Origin: JADLGL01 sp963823045
Lineage (GTDB): Bacteria; Pseudomonadota; Alphaproteobacteria; Rhizobiales; Kaistiaceae
Direction: 5' to 3'
Assembly (NCBI GenBank): GCA_963823045.1
Contig: CAWGKA010000009.1
Location: 424,129-488,128, forward strand
Length of the DNA stretch: 64,000 nucleotides
Under the pieces are notes generated by a model. That model searched no databases. It was not told the origin of the DNA and was given only the letters and a program-made list of their open reading frames with translations. This document shows positions 8,003-18,295 of this stretch, in pieces. Both the position numbers and the translations under genes were made by a program. Position 1 is the first letter of the stretch. Each line of letters starts with the position of its first letter.

Positions 8003-10321
8003 GTGTCGCCGCCTTTCCGACGATACGCCCTTCCACCCGTGGAAGAAACGCCGCCCCTTCGGCCACCGCCTCTCGGCTTCGGCCTCGACCGCATCGCACT
8101 CGTTGCACTGCGCCACTACCGGCTGGCGGCGCTCGCACTCGCCCTGATTACGGCGGTGACGGTCTATGGATTCCCGCACATCTCGATCGACCGCGATCTG
8201 CGCAATCTGTTCCGCGGCGACACCGAGATATTCAACGCCTACACGGAAGTCGTCGATCAATATGTCGACCCGGAAAACCAGGTCATGATCCTGGTTGAAG
8301 GCGCGGCGCTCGGCGATCCGGATAATCTGGCGAAGCTGAGCAACCTGCATATCGACCTTACGCTGCTGCCGGATGTCGGCAGCGTCTTCTCGCCGTTCTC
8401 GTTGCGCCAGCCGCCGGACGAAAACGGGAGCACGCGGCCGCTCATCGCCGATGCTGCCGCGGGTCTCACGCCCGAACTGATTACCGCCATCCGCGATCAC
8501 CCGATCCTCGGTTCGCACCTCCTGTCGGCCGACGGGTCGGTGATGCTGATGATCGTCACGCACGCGCAGGCGCAGGCCAATCTCGACGAGATCAATCAGC
8601 TCATCGGCGAGATCAACGACACCATCGCGCAGGATCTCGATGGCGCCGGCATCAAGACGGTCATCGGCGGGTTTGCGCCAATGCGGGCGGAGATCGTGCA
8701 TCTGTTGCAGCGCGACCAACTCGTGCTCAATGGCGCGGGCGTCATCATCGGTTTCATCCTCAGCTTCATCCTGTTCCGCTCATTGGCGGCGGCGGTGATC
8801 GGCGCCGTGCCGGCGGCCATTGCCGGACTGACGCTGCTCGGCTGGACGGGAGCGCTCGGCCTCCAGGTGACGATCCTCTCCAATGTCGTGCCGGCGCTCG
8901 TGATGGTGCTCGGCTATGCCGACGGCATGCATCTCACGGCATCGCTGCGACGGTTCAGGCAACAGGGCTACGAACTCATCGAGGCGGAGCGGCTGGCGCT
9001 GATCGAAGTCGGGCCGGCCTGCATGCTGACGGCTTTGACGACGGCGATCGCCTTCCTGTCGATGACGCTTTCGGACGTCGGCATCGTCCAGGATTTCGGC
9101 TGGATCGGCGCAATCGGCACGATCCTCGGCGCCATCTTCGTTCTTGTCGGTCACAGCCTTTTCGTCAGGGTGCTTGGCCGCTTCTGGCGCGTCGACGGAC
9201 GTTCGGCGTCGAGCCTTCTGTTGTGGCTGGGTAAGCCCGCCGGTGCGCTCACCCATTGGGTCACGGGCCGCGCCTGGACGCTCGCCATCCTGGCGGTGCC
9301 GGTGACGCTCCTTTTCGGCGCTGCCTTCTTCGCCGTGCCGCCCGAGCATTCGCTCAGCGAGACGCTGCCCGAACGCAACCCGATGGTGCAGTCGCTGCAC
9401 ACCATCGACAATGAGTTAGGCGGCGCCTTCCCGGTGCAGATCATCGTGCCGCTCGACGGCGTTGCCGCCGACTCGCCGGAGGGGCTGGCGGAGATCCGCG
9501 CAGTCCACGAAGCAGTGGCCGCGGTCAACACGGCTTCCGCGCCGCTGTCGCTGTGGAGCCTGGCGGAATGGGCGGGCGTCGGCCCTGACGAAACGCCGGC
9601 TGTGCTGCTGTCGGATTTGCCGGAGGAGACGCAGCGCCTATTCGTCGGCGCCCCTGGCGCACTGGTCACCGTTTACATCGCCGAGCATTCGACGGCCGAA
9701 ACCGCGGCGATCGTCGACGAGATCGAGGCCGCGGCGCATTCCGTGGCGCCCGATGCGATCGTCACCGGTGCGACCGTCGTCGGCTCGCGCGAGGCGACGC
9801 GTACGATCGGCAACCTCAATCGCAGCCTCGGCCTCGCCGCGGCGATTGCCCTCGCGCTTGTCGCCATCGCCCTCAGAAGCGTCGGCGCCGGCCTCGTCGC
9901 GGCGCTGCCCAACCTCCTGCCGATCGCGGCGGTTGGGGCGCTCCTCTACGTCCTCGGCATGGGCATGCAGCTGACCAGCGTCGTGTCGCTGACGATCGCC
10001 TTCGGTATCGCCATCGACGACACGATCCACTACCTCAACGTCCTGTTCCTGACGCGCGGCAAGACGCTCCGCGAGCGCATGATATCGGCGTCGCGAACGG
10101 TCGGCCCAGTGCTCATCGGCACGACCTTCATCCTCATGGGCGGGCTGACGATGACGCTGACCAGCGGTCTCGCCACCATCGTCTTGTTCGGCATGCTGGC
10201 CATCGCCAGTCTCGCCGTCGCGCTTTTCAGCGACCTCATCTTCCTGCCTGCCATCATCTATGGGCCGGCTCGCCGCCTGTTCGAGAAGCATGCGAAGCGA
10301 CACGGTATGCAGGACGAATGA
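8003..10321 (+). CDS. RND-superfamily exporter, second copy (MMPL/hopanoid-transporter type)
   Basis: 772 residues with the same duplicated plan as the exporter at 3173-5440: N-terminal helix (about 40-58), periplasmic loop with RNLFRGDTEIFNAY, helical bundle (about 235-390), a second periplasmic loop, and a second bundle with AFGIAIDDTIHYLNVLF. It starts at GTG 8003; the Pro-rich first 24 residues may be cytoplasmic. It is divergent from the acyltransferase, with about 100 bases between the starts, so the two could share a promoter region. Two related exporters flanking a hydroxylase and an acyltransferase imply export of a modified lipid. Intact, no frame break. Confidence 0.86.
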   Translation: MSPPFRRYALPPVEETPPLRPPPLGFGLDRIALVALRHYRLAALALALITAVTVYGFPHISIDRDLRNLFRGDTEIFNAYTEVVDQYVDPENQVMILVEGAALGDPDNLAKLSNLHIDLTLLPDVGSVFSPFSLRQPPDENGSTRPLIADAAAGLTPELITAIRDHPILGSHLLSADGSVMLMIVTHAQAQANLDEINQLIGEINDTIAQDLDGAGIKTVIGGFAPMRAEIVHLLQRDQLVLNGAGVIIGFILSFILFRSLAAAVIGAVPAAIAGLTLLGWTGALGLQVTILSNVVPALVMVLGYADGMHLTASLRRFRQQGYELIEAERLALIEVGPACMLTALTTAIAFLSMTLSDVGIVQDFGWIGAIGTILGAIFVLVGHSLFVRVLGRFWRVDGRSASSLLLWLGKPAGALTHWVTGRAWTLAILAVPVTLLFGAAFFAVPPEHSLSETLPERNPMVQSLHTIDNELGGAFPVQIIVPLDGVAADSPEGLAEIRAVHEAVAAVNTASAPLSLWSLAEWAGVGPDETPAVLLSDLPEETQRLFVGAPGALVTVYIAEHSTAETAAIVDEIEAAAHSVAPDAIVTGATVVGSREATRTIGNLNRSLGLAAAIALALVAIALRSVGAGLVAALPNLLPIAAVGALLYVLGMGMQLTSVVSLTIAFGIAIDDTIHYLNVLFLTRGKTLRERMISASRTVGPVLIGTTFILMGGLTMTLTSGLATIVLFGMLAIASLAVALFSDLIFLPAIIYGPARRLFEKHAKRHGMQDE

Positions 10322-10329
10322 TCGGCTCA

Positions 10330-10365
10330 TTCAGCCTTGACTGAACGAACTGATCATCCTATCAG
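10330..10365 (+). promoter_or_regulatory. Putative promoter with two inverted repeats before the MarR-type gene
   Basis: TTCAG-N6-CTGAA at 10330-10345 and CTGAT-N6-ATCAG at 10350-10365 are two similar inverted repeats placed in tandem 9 bases before the ATG of the regulator. A TTGACT at 10337-10342 and TATCAG at 10360-10365 are 17 bases apart and fit a sigma-70 promoter, so each repeat overlaps one promoter element. This is a plausible autoregulatory operator for the MarR-like protein; it is inferred from the pattern only. Confidence 0.45.
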
Positions 10366-10374
10366 CCCTGAACT

Positions 10375-10893
10375 ATGATGGAGATCGGCAAACCCACGGC
10401 CGAATTCGGCGCGCTTCCCGGTGAGAGCCAAGCCCAGGCGGACTATGGCGCGGAGAACGCGGTGGCTCGTTTCATCGAGCAGATGGGTATCCTTTGCGAA
10501 TATGACAACCGGCCTCGCATCGCTGGCCGCATGCTGGGGCTTCTGCTTGTTGAGGAAGGCGCCTTCAGCCTTCGCGAGTTGGCTGAACGGCTGCAGGTCA
10601 GCCGCGCCAGCGTTTCTACCAACGCGCGCGCGCTGACGGACTCCGGCCTCGTTGAAAGGGTGGCGCTGCCGGGCGACCGGCAGGACTATTACCGGCTGTC
10701 TCGCAGCCCGTTCCAGAAGATGCTGACGAGGGTGGTGTCGGGCCTGCAGCAGACGACGGCCGTGTTCGAAGAAGCCGCAGAAGGCTTTCCTGCCGACCGC
10801 GAAGCAGCGAAGGCGCGGCTTCGTGCGATGGCCAAATTCCACCGCGACGCCATCAAAACCATCACGGAATTGATCGAACGTTCCGCCGAATAG
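10375..10893 (+). CDS. MarR/GbsR-type winged-helix transcriptional regulator
   Basis: 172 residues. The central part is a winged helix: FSLRELAERLQVSRASVSTN is a clear helix-turn-helix (about residues 61-80), followed by the wing VALPGDRQDYYRL. The flanking N- and C-terminal helices (ENAVARFIEQMGILCE and HRDAIKTITELIERS) match the dimerisation helices of MarR/GbsR proteins. The MMPL transporter starts 66 bases downstream on the same strand, the usual arrangement of a regulator and the efflux pump it controls. Tandem inverted repeats just upstream suggest autorepression. The ligand is unknown. Intact. Confidence 0.85.
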   Translation: MMEIGKPTAEFGALPGESQAQADYGAENAVARFIEQMGILCEYDNRPRIAGRMLGLLLVEEGAFSLRELAERLQVSRASVSTNARALTDSGLVERVALPGDRQDYYRLSRSPFQKMLTRVVSGLQQTTAVFEEAAEGFPADREAAKARLRAMAKFHRDAIKTITELIERSAE

Positions 10894-10959
10894 CGGCCCG
10901 GGCCGCATCCGCAACCAGGGCCGGCCAAGCCGCCCAATAGTTCCCCCAGGAGATTTCCA

Positions 10960-13237
10960 GTGGCTGTCTATCTCTACCGGCTCGGCCGGTTCGCTTTCCG
11001 CAATCGCTGGGCGGTGCTCGGTGTCTGGGTCGTGTTGTTCATTGCTGCTGCGGTGGCCGCGCAGACATTGAGTGGCCCCACGAGCGAGAGCTTCTCGCTG
11101 CCGGGAACGCCGGCACAGAACGCCTTCGACCTGATGGCCGAACGCGCACCGGAAATGTCGCAGGGCGAGGGCGCTCGCGCCCGCTTCGTCTTCGCAGCAC
11201 CGGAAGGCGACGGAGATCACCGAACAGCAATACCAAGACGCGGTCGAGGCAACGCTCGATCAGCTGCGCGGCTGGCCCGACAATGTCGCCACGATGCTGC
11301 CGGATCGTACCTCGGAGGAGCCGATCGAGGCAGATCAGACGCCCGTCCAAGTGCGCGATCCATTCGAGACCAATTCGATTTCGCCGAATGGCCGCGTTGC
11401 ATTGGCCGACGTCCTGTTCGGCATTCAGGCCGGCGAGATTTCTCAGGATACCCGCGATTTCCTGGCTGCCGTAGGCGGTCCGGCGCGCGAGGCCGGCCTG
11501 CAAGTGGAGGTCAGCGGCGATGCGTTGCAGCCGCCGATCGACCAGCCTGCGAGCGAGCTCATCGGCGTCGGCATCGCCGCCGTGGTGCTGACCCTCACCT
11601 TCGGTGCGCTGGTGGCGGCCGGACTACCGCTCATCAATGCGATGATCGGCGTCGGCATTGCGACCAGCCTCATCACCGCCGCGACCGGCTTCGTCGACCT
11701 GTCGCAGGAGACCAGCATTCTGGCGCTGATGCTCGGCCTTGCGGTCTCGATCGACTACGCGCTTTTCATCGTGTCGCGGCACAGGGTCGAGATCGCCGCC
11801 GGGCGCTCGTTGGAGGAAGCGGCGGGAAGGGCGGTCGGCACCGCCGGCAATGCCGTCGTTTTCGCCGGAACCACGGTCATCATCGCCCTCGCCGGCCTCT
11901 CCGTCGTCGGCATCCCGTTCCTCACCAACATGGCGTTGGCGGCGGTCGTCGCCGTGTTCTTCGCCGTCCTCATCGCCATCTCGCTGTTGCCTGCTTTCCT
12001 CGGCATTGCCGGCCGATTCGTCCTCAGCCGCAAGATGCGGAAGGCGGTGAAAGACGGCGCCAATCTCGCAGCGATGCCGCCGGTGAAACACGGCTTCGCC
12101 ACGCGTTGGGGCCGCTTCGTCACCGGCCGGCCGCTGATTGTCGCAGCTGTGGCGATCGTCGGCCTGGCGGTTGTCGCCATCCCGATGAAGGATCTCGAAC
12201 TCGGCATCCCGGGCGAGGAATTGGCGCCGGAGCGATTCGACCCAGCGCAAGGCCTACGATCTCATCGTCGGAGAATTTCGGCGCCGGCACCAATGGCCCG
12301 CTGCTGATCGTCGTCGACATTCCGGACGGCGTTCCGGCGCAGCCGGCGATGGGCGCGATCCGCGCGCAGCTCGAGGGCATGGACGGCGTTGCCGGGGTCG
12401 GCCCGCCGACCGTCAACCAGGCCGGCAATCTCGGCATCCTGTCAGTGATCCCGACGACCGGACCGTCGTCGCAGGGGACAGCCGATCTCGTTCATGCCAT
12501 CCGCAATTCCGCCGACGAATTGCAGGCGCAGACCGGCGTCGCCGTCCATGTTACCGGCACGGCCGCGATCCTGATCGACGTATCGGCCAAGCTCGGCGAC
12601 GCGCTGGTGCCCTATCTCATCGTCGTCGTCGGTTTGGCGCTGCTGCTCCTCCTGCTGGTGTTCCGCTCGATCGTCGTTCCGCTCAAGGCGACGCTCGGCT
12701 TCCTCCTCACCATCGGGGCGACCTTCGGCGCCGTCGTCGCCGTGTTCCAATGGGGCTGGCTCGCCGACCTCTTCGGCGTAACGCAGATCGGGCCGATCCT
12801 TTCCTTCCTGCCCATCTTCATGATCGGCGTCGTGTTCGGCCTCGCCATGGACTACGAGTTCTTCCTCGTCACGCGCATGCGCGAGGAATATCGTCCACGG
12901 TGCCAAGCCGAAGGACGCGGTGGTGAACGGCATCACCTTCTCGGGCCGTATCGTCTCCGCGGCGGCGATCATCATGATCAGCGTGTTCCTGGGCTTCGTC
13001 CTCGGCGACAACGCGACGATCAAATCGATCGGATTCGCGATGGCGGTCGGCGTGGCCGTCGATGCCTTCATCGTCCGCCTGACGATCGTGCCGGCGGTGC
13101 TGGCGCTCCTCGGTCGTTCGGCCTGGTGGATCCCGCGCTGGCTGAACGCGATCCTGCCCAATGTCGACGTCGAGGGCGAACGCCTCCGTCGACATGTCGA
13201 CGGAGGCGCCAAACCATCGCCGCAGCCGGCCGAATAG
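10960..13237 (+). CDS. MMPL-family transporter, frame-broken
   Basis: Joined, about 755 residues of an MMPL (actinobacterial MmpL/YdfJ-like) RND transporter. GTG start at 10960 with a CCAGGAGA ribosome site; N-terminal helix ALGVWVVLFIAAAVAAQ-like, first loop, then bundle SIDYALFIVSRHR (Asp-Tyr pair typical of MMPL), and a second bundle with AMDYEFFLVTRMREEY. Four +1 breaks interrupt it: near 11208, near 12230, at 12279-12280 (TTT/TTC) and near 12891-12892 (TAT/TAC). Each is consistent with one base written twice as alternative alleles. The protein is otherwise complete, so I treat it as one gene. It is paired with the MarR-type regulator and probably exports lipids or drugs. Confidence 0.8.
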
Positions 13238-13362
13238 CCAGAAGTGACTACCGGAACCGCGCCACGGGCGCGGTTTCGCTCTTCTGCTGTGGACGCTGGA
13301 GGCCCGCCTTCGCATAATGGCTGCGAGCGGCCAATTGGCTGGAGAGGGACAGGGAGCGGCTG

Positions 13363-15306
<1,944 letters not shown>

Positions 15307-15307
15307 C

Positions 15308-15535
15308 TCACACCCTCGGCGTCAGGCGGCGGAACAGCCGAAACAGCTGCCACAGGGCCGCCAGACCGATGATGACGTAGACGATCCGCGTGACAAGGGT
15401 CGCCGGATCGTCCGCGAAGTCGTCGCCGAAGATGGCGCCGATGACGTCGAAATCGAACAGACCGATCAAGCCCCAATTGAGCCCACCGATGATGGTGATG
15501 AAGAGGGTGAGGACGTTGAGAAGTCTGATCGACAT
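15308..15535 (-). CDS. DUF378-family small membrane protein
   Basis: 75 residues with two membrane helices (LLNVLTLFITIIGGLNWGLI and TRIVYVIIGLAALWQLFRL) and the DUF378 hallmark GGLNWGLIGLFDFDVIGAIFG between them. Proteins of this family are short inner-membrane proteins of unknown function, common in proteobacteria. It ends 1 base after the acs stop on the opposite strand. Intact. Confidence 0.88.
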   Translation of the reverse strand: MSIRLLNVLTLFITIIGGLNWGLIGLFDFDVIGAIFGDDFADDPATLVTRIVYVIIGLAALWQLFRLFRRLTPRV

Positions 15536-15689
15536 GGGCGCCGTCCGGTTCGAGTGTCGCCGCTCTGTAGCCGATCTTCGCTCCGGGCTGAACCGTCCTT
15601 GGCGGTGAACGGGCGCTGAATGCCGGGTTCAGGCCTGGCTCAGCGCTGGTGCGCCAGTCTTGCCCCAACATCTTCTGGGGCAGGCAACA

Positions 15690-15836
15690 ATGTCGAATAC
15701 CAGCCGTTTCATCCTCGCCGTTCTCGCGCTCTTCACCATCGGCATGGTCATCCACGACCCGCATGAGGCGCATCGCCCGCCCCAGCTTCGCGAAGCCGGC
15801 CAGGCGGCTGCGATCGTCGGCATGACGGACCTCTGA
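15690..15836 (+). CDS. Possible small membrane peptide
   Basis: A 48-codon frame in the 408-base gap between the DUF378 gene and htpX. It starts at ATG 15690 after a CTGGGGCAGG ribosome-like site. It encodes a Ser/Arg-flanked hydrophobic helix (RFILAVLALFTIGMVI, residues 6-21) and a short polar tail ending GMTDL. Size, helix position and codon use are those of small bacterial membrane peptides, but there is no homology that I recognise. The rest of the gap (15536-15689 and 15837-15943) shows nothing identifiable. Confidence 0.35.
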   Translation: MSNTSRFILAVLALFTIGMVIHDPHEAHRPPQLREAGQAAAIVGMTDL

Positions 15837-15943
15837 GGGCAGATCCCCCGCGCTGATCTTGTGGCGCCGGCCTCGCATTCCCATCATTATGGCGCGGCCT
15901 GGGCGGTGCTCGGCCATGGCCCCGAGGCCGGGATGCGAGGACG

Positions 15944-16876
15944 ATGAACACGCTCAAGACGGGTATTCTGCTAGCGGCTTTGACGGCCCTCTTCATGGGC
16001 GTCGGATACCTCATCGGCGGTACGGGCGGCATGGTGATCGCGTTCGTGATCGCCGCCGGCATCAATCTTTTCAGCTATTGGAACTCCGACAAGGTCGTCC
16101 TGCGAATGTATCACGCGCGGGAGGCGAGCCCGGGCGAGGCGCCGGAGCTCTACCGCATCGTGCAGTCGCTGGCGGCACGCGCCAATCTGCCGATGCCGAA
16201 GGTCTATATCGTCGACAATCCGCAGCCGAACGCCTTCGCCACCGGCCGCAACCCGGAGAATGCCGCGGTCGCGGCGACGACCGGTCTCCTGCAGCGGCTC
16301 GACCCGGAGGAGATCGAGGGCGTCATTGCCCATGAGCTGGCGCATGTGCGCAATCGCGACACGCTGACGATGACGATCACGGCGACGATCGCGGGCGCCA
16401 TTTCGATGCTGGCGAACTTCGCCTTCTTCTTCGGCGGGGCGCGCAACAACTCCAACAATCCTGCCGGTTTCATCGGCATCCTCGTCGCCGCGATCTTTGC
16501 GCCGCTGGCGGCTGCGCTGGTGCAGCTTGCCATCAGCCGCACGCGCGAATATTCCGCTGACCGAACCGGCGCCGAGATCACCGGCAATCCGCGGGGCCTA
16601 GCCTCGGCGCTTGCCAAGATCACCAATAGCGCCGCGCATATTCCCAATCCCGATGCCGAGCGGAGTCCGGCGACGGCGCATATGTTCATCGTCAACCCGC
16701 TCACCGGACAGCGCATGGATAATCTCTTCTCCAGCCATCCCTCGACCGAGAACCGCATCGCCCGGCTGATGGAGATGGAGCGGTCGACGCCCGGCGCTTC
16801 GCCAGGCGCATCACGACCGGTGACGCCGCCGCGGATCGGGCGCAGCGATCAAGCGGCACGCGGCCCGTGGGGCTAA
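15944..16876 (+). CDS. htpX: HtpX membrane zinc metalloprotease
   Basis: 310 residues. N-terminal membrane hairpin (residues about 5-45), then the catalytic HELAH motif at 130-134 within GVIAHELAHVRNRDT, two further hydrophobic segments (ATIAGAISMLANFAFFF and FIGILVAAIFAPLAAALVQL), and the downstream zinc ligand Glu in SRTREYSADRTG. HtpX degrades misfolded inner-membrane proteins together with FtsH. A Pro/Ser-rich tail follows the ATEN-like SSHPSTENRIARL. The stop codon overlaps the GTG start of rsmB, so the two genes are translationally coupled. Intact. Confidence 0.95.
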   Translation: MNTLKTGILLAALTALFMGVGYLIGGTGGMVIAFVIAAGINLFSYWNSDKVVLRMYHAREASPGEAPELYRIVQSLAARANLPMPKVYIVDNPQPNAFATGRNPENAAVAATTGLLQRLDPEEIEGVIAHELAHVRNRDTLTMTITATIAGAISMLANFAFFFGGARNNSNNPAGFIGILVAAIFAPLAAALVQLAISRTREYSADRTGAEITGNPRGLASALAKITNSAAHIPNPDAERSPATAHMFIVNPLTGQRMDNLFSSHPSTENRIARLMEMERSTPGASPGASRPVTPPRIGRSDQAARGPWG

Positions 16877-18201
16877 GCGCCCCTCGCCCTCGGGAGGCAC
16901 GTGAAAACCCCGGCTTGGCTTCCAGGCAGGCGGCTGCCGCGCTTCTCGGCCAGGTGCTGGGGGAAGGCCGTCCGCTCGATGCGGTGCTGGAAAGCGCCTC
17001 CTCGCCGCTGACCGGATTGCCCGCACAAGATCGCTCGCTCGCTCGCGCCATCGTCGCCACGGCCCTTCGCCGCCACGGCCAGATCGAAGCCGCGCTGGCC
17101 GGTCTGATGGAGCGGCGCTTGCCGAAGAGCGCGGGCTCGCTGCCGTGGATCTTGCAGACCGCCGCGGCACAGCTTCTCTTCATGGAGGTGCCGGACCATG
17201 CGGTCGTGTCGCTCGCCGTGCAGGCGGCCGGCGCCGACGGCAAGGCGCGGCATTTCAAGCCGCTCGCCAACGGCGTTCTGCGCAACCTCATTCGTCGGCG
17301 CGACGAAATTCTGGCCGGCCAGGATGCGTCGCAGCTGAACGCGCCCGATTGGCTTTGGCGGCGCTGGGTCGCCGCCTATGGCGAGGACGTCGCGCACGCC
17401 ATTGCGGAAGCCCATCTCAGCGAAGCGCCGCTGGACCTCAGCGTCAAAGACGACGGCGTTTGGGCGGAACGCTTGGGCGGCACGCTGCTGCCGACCGGCA
17501 CGGTTCGGCTGAACGCCAAGGGACGCATCGAGGCGCTGCCCGGCTATGGCGAGGGCGCCTGGTGGGTGCAGGATCTCGCCGCGACGCTGCCGGCGAAGCT
17601 CCTCGGCGACGTCGCCGGCAAGGATATCCTCGACCTTTGTGCGGCGCCGGGCGGCAAGACCGCTGAGCTCGCGGCCGCCGGGGCGAAAGTCACTGCGGTC
17701 GATATCGCGCCATCGCGCATAGCGCGGCTGAAGGACAATCTGAAGCGGCTGCGCCTCGAAGCCGAGTGTGTCACGGCCGACGCTGTTTCCTACGCGCCCG
17801 GCCGGACTTTCGACGCCGTGCTTCTCGACGCGCCCTGTTCGGCGACTGGCACGATCCGCCGCCATCCCGATATCCCCTGGCTCAAAACGGCGCGCGACAT
17901 TGCCGGGCTCGCGGGCCTGCAGCGCAGCCTGATCGAGAAAGCGGTCGGCCTGACGCGCCCCGGTGGGACGGTCGTCTTCGCCACCTGCTCGCTCGAGCGA
18001 GAAGAGGGCGAGGACCAGGCGAAGGCAGCCGCTGCCGACCTGCCGCTGGAGCCCTGGCCGCTGGAGGTGGCTGAAATTCCCGGCCTGTCGGCGGAGTGGA
18101 TTTCAGAGGGACGGCTTCGCACGCTGCCGCAAATGCAGCCTGCGCCGGGCATTTCCGGTGGCATGGACGGCTTCTTCGCCGCCCGCTTCCGGCGGCGCTA
18201 G
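16867..18201 (+). CDS. rsmB: 16S rRNA m5C967 methyltransferase RsmB (NusB/Fmu domains)
   Basis: 444 residues: a NusB-like RNA-binding helical domain (about 15-150) followed by an S-adenosylmethionine methyltransferase domain. SAM motif I is DLCAAPGGKTAELAAAG (about 257-273). The m5C signatures are DAPCSATGT with its Cys at about 324 and ATCSLEREEG with the catalytic Cys at about 374. It methylates cytosine 967 of 16S rRNA. GTG start at 16867 overlaps the htpX stop by 10 bases. Position next to htpX and before a heparinase-like gene and purH is a conserved rhizobial arrangement. Intact. Confidence 0.93.
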   Translation: MGLSAPRPREARENPGLASRQAAAALLGQVLGEGRPLDAVLESASSPLTGLPAQDRSLARAIVATALRRHGQIEAALAGLMERRLPKSAGSLPWILQTAAAQLLFMEVPDHAVVSLAVQAAGADGKARHFKPLANGVLRNLIRRRDEILAGQDASQLNAPDWLWRRWVAAYGEDVAHAIAEAHLSEAPLDLSVKDDGVWAERLGGTLLPTGTVRLNAKGRIEALPGYGEGAWWVQDLAATLPAKLLGDVAGKDILDLCAAPGGKTAELAAAGAKVTAVDIAPSRIARLKDNLKRLRLEAECVTADAVSYAPGRTFDAVLLDAPCSATGTIRRHPDIPWLKTARDIAGLAGLQRSLIEKAVGLTRPGGTVVFATCSLEREEGEDQAKAAAADLPLEPWPLEVAEIPGLSAEWISEGRLRTLPQMQPAPGISGGMDGFFAARFRRR

Positions 18202-18295
18202 TCATTGGGTTTTGCCGCTGCCGCCGTTAAATTGCCCGATCTTTGGTGCCCTGGTAATTCGTAGCGGCCCATGAAACGATTGGATTCGAGGCGGG

